A DNA stretch of 6,663 bases from Solirubrobacterales bacterium. GTDB taxonomy: Bacteria; Actinomycetota; Thermoleophilia; Solirubrobacterales; Solirubrobacteraceae. The notes beneath the pieces are model-generated. The model saw nothing but the letters and a program-made list of their open reading frames with translations, had not been told where the DNA came from and made no database searches. Below, piece by piece: positions 5,668-6,663 of the stretch. The stretch covers positions 1 through 6,663 of the forward strand of contig JAATFK010000154.1 in the NCBI GenBank assembly GCA_015655225.1, read 5' to 3'. The position numbers were made by a program, and so were the translations under genes. The first letter of the stretch is position 1. Every line of letters begins with the position of its first letter.

Positions 5668-6663
5668 TGACCAGCGACGAGCTGCACGACGCCGTCGTCG
5701 ACCCCGACGGCACCACCGGCGTCCGGCTGGAGCAGATCGGCCGCGTCCTGCGCGGCAGCGACCTGGCGCGCCGTCACGGTCGCGTCAGCGACCTGATCGG
5801 GCTCGTGGTCGAGGCGACCGGGCTGCAGGCCGAGGTCGGCGAGGTCTGCATGGTCAACGGCGACCGCGGCCATCCGCCGGTACCCGCCGAGGTGGTCGGC
5901 TTCCGCGGTCAGCGGACGCTGCTGATGCCGCTCGGCGAGATGTACGGGATCGGTCCGCAGACGACCGCCCGCGCGACCGGGGCGCCCTTCCGCATCAACG
6001 TCGGCGACGACCTGCTCGGCCGCGTGATCGACGGCCTCGGCCGCCCGATGGACCACCTCCCGCGCGCGACCGACGGGCGGCCCCGCTCGACGCTCGCGGC
6101 GCCCCCCGACCCGCTCGACCGGCCGCGCATCGACACGCGCGTCGACCTCGGCGTGCGCGCGCTCGACGCGCTCGTGCCGTGCGGCCGTGGCCAGCGGCTC
6201 GGCATCTTCGCCGGCTCCGGCGTCGGCAAGTCCTCGCTGCTGGGGATGATCGCCCGCTCGACGACCGCCGACGTGAACGTGATCGCCCTCGTCGGCGAGC
6301 GCGGTCGCGAGGTGAAGGAGTTCATCGAGCGCGACCTCGGCGACGCGCTCTCGCACTCGGTCGTGATCGTCGCGACCTCCGACCAGCCGGCCCTCGTCCG
6401 CATCAAGGCGGCCTTCACCGCGACCGCGATCGCCGAGCACTTCCGCGACCAGGGCAGAGACGTGATGCTGATGATGGACTCGGTCACGCGCTTCGCGATG
6501 GCCCAGCGCGAGGTCGGCCTCGCGATCGGCGAGCCACCCGCCACGCGCGGCTACACGCCCAGCGTCTTCGCCCTCCTGCCCAAGCTGCTCGAGCGCTCCG
6601 GCACGTCGCCCGAGGGCTCGATAACAAGCTTCTACACGGGCATAGTCGACGGCGAAGACCTGA
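5667..6663 (+). CDS. fliI: FliI, flagellar type III export ATPase (3' end outside window)
   Basis: FliI is a hexameric, F1-beta-like ATPase that helps unload chaperone-bound substrates and feed the export gate. The frame is open from GTG 5667 to the window edge: 332 codons of an expected ~430-450. The N-terminal beta-barrel region (about 20-95) is followed by LLGRVIDGLGRPMD. Walker A is GIFAGSGVGKSS with Lys188, then ALVGERGREVKEFI with the catalytic-type Glu211 (as I recall, the same numbers as in Salmonella FliI). Walker B is VMLMMDSVTRFAMAQRE with Asp271. RGYTPSVFALLPKLLER and GSITSFYT follow, distinguishing this family from ATP synthase subunits. GTG overlaps the fliH TAG (TAGTG), and GGGGGAG (5658-5664) is close upstream. 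The last 15 codons use ATA twice, ACA and GAA, unlike the rest. The C-terminal domain is missing only because the window ends. Confidence 0.96.
   Translation, partial: MTSDELHDAVVDPDGTTGVRLEQIGRVLRGSDLARRHGRVSDLIGLVVEATGLQAEVGEVCMVNGDRGHPPVPAEVVGFRGQRTLLMPLGEMYGIGPQTTARATGAPFRINVGDDLLGRVIDGLGRPMDHLPRATDGRPRSTLAAPPDPLDRPRIDTRVDLGVRALDALVPCGRGQRLGIFAGSGVGKSSLLGMIARSTTADVNVIALVGERGREVKEFIERDLGDALSHSVVIVATSDQPALVRIKAAFTATAIAEHFRDQGRDVMLMMDSVTRFAMAQREVGLAIGEPPATRGYTPSVFALLPKLLERSGTSPEGSITSFYTGIVDGEDL

Noticed and set aside
5595..6440. Minus-strand open frame of 281 codons opposite fliH/fliI
   Set aside because: It lies opposite the conserved FliI ATPase core and has an Ala/Asp/Arg/Val-rich sequence without family features.
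1..6663. Mobile element, CRISPR array, tRNA, toxin-antitoxin or defence system
   Set aside because: No repeats with spacers, no terminal inverted repeats, no cloverleaf and no integrase or transposase frames. The window is almost fully occupied by flagellar genes.

Overview
The window is a single-strand, tightly packed flagellar gene cluster from a very GC-rich bacterium. Almost every codon ends in G or C. The gene order (fliD, fliS, a fliT-like gene, flgB, flgC, fliE, fliF, fliG, fliH, fliI) matches what I recall of flagellar loci in motile Actinomycetota. Together with base composition, this suggests a high-GC Gram-positive actinobacterium, possibly of the Thermoleophilia/Solirubrobacterales type. 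That assignment is inference; there is no rRNA or other marker here to fix it.

Layout. Positions 1-364 hold the 3' end of fliD (filament cap). After 34 bases come fliS (flagellin chaperone, 399-809) and a small overlapping gene (806-1147) that looks like a FliT/FlgN-type chaperone. A 104-base gap (1148-1251) is the only real intergenic space. It carries a good candidate sigma-28 (FliA/SigD/WhiG-type) promoter with the textbook spacing, an imperfect direct repeat and a clear Shine-Dalgarno site. From 1252 to the right edge there are seven genes with overlaps or gaps of 12 bases or fewer: flgB and flgC (proximal rod), fliE (MS-ring/rod adaptor), fliF (MS ring), fliG (rotor switch), fliH (ATPase regulator) and fliI (export ATPase, cut off by the window end after 332 codons).

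How the genes work together. FliF forms the membrane ring. FliG sits on its cytoplasmic tail and takes torque from the stator. FliE, FlgB and FlgC build the first part of the axial rod on the ring. FliH and FliI serve the type III export gate that secretes axial parts. FliS and the FliT-like protein escort flagellin and cap subunits to that gate, and FliD caps the filament. Extensive stop/start overlaps suggest one translationally coupled operon from flgB onward.

I see no mobile element, CRISPR array, RNA gene, toxin system or other undescribed system. The points that deserve a second look are finer: (1) a strong concentration of AGA arginine codons in the membrane/periplasmic part of fliF that stops abruptly at the second membrane segment; (2) the sigma-28-like promoter before flgB; (3) a run of otherwise absent codons at the very end of the window in fliI; (4) FliG with an N-terminal extension and EAPQ in place of the conserved EHPQ motif; and (5) the divergent FliT-like gene.
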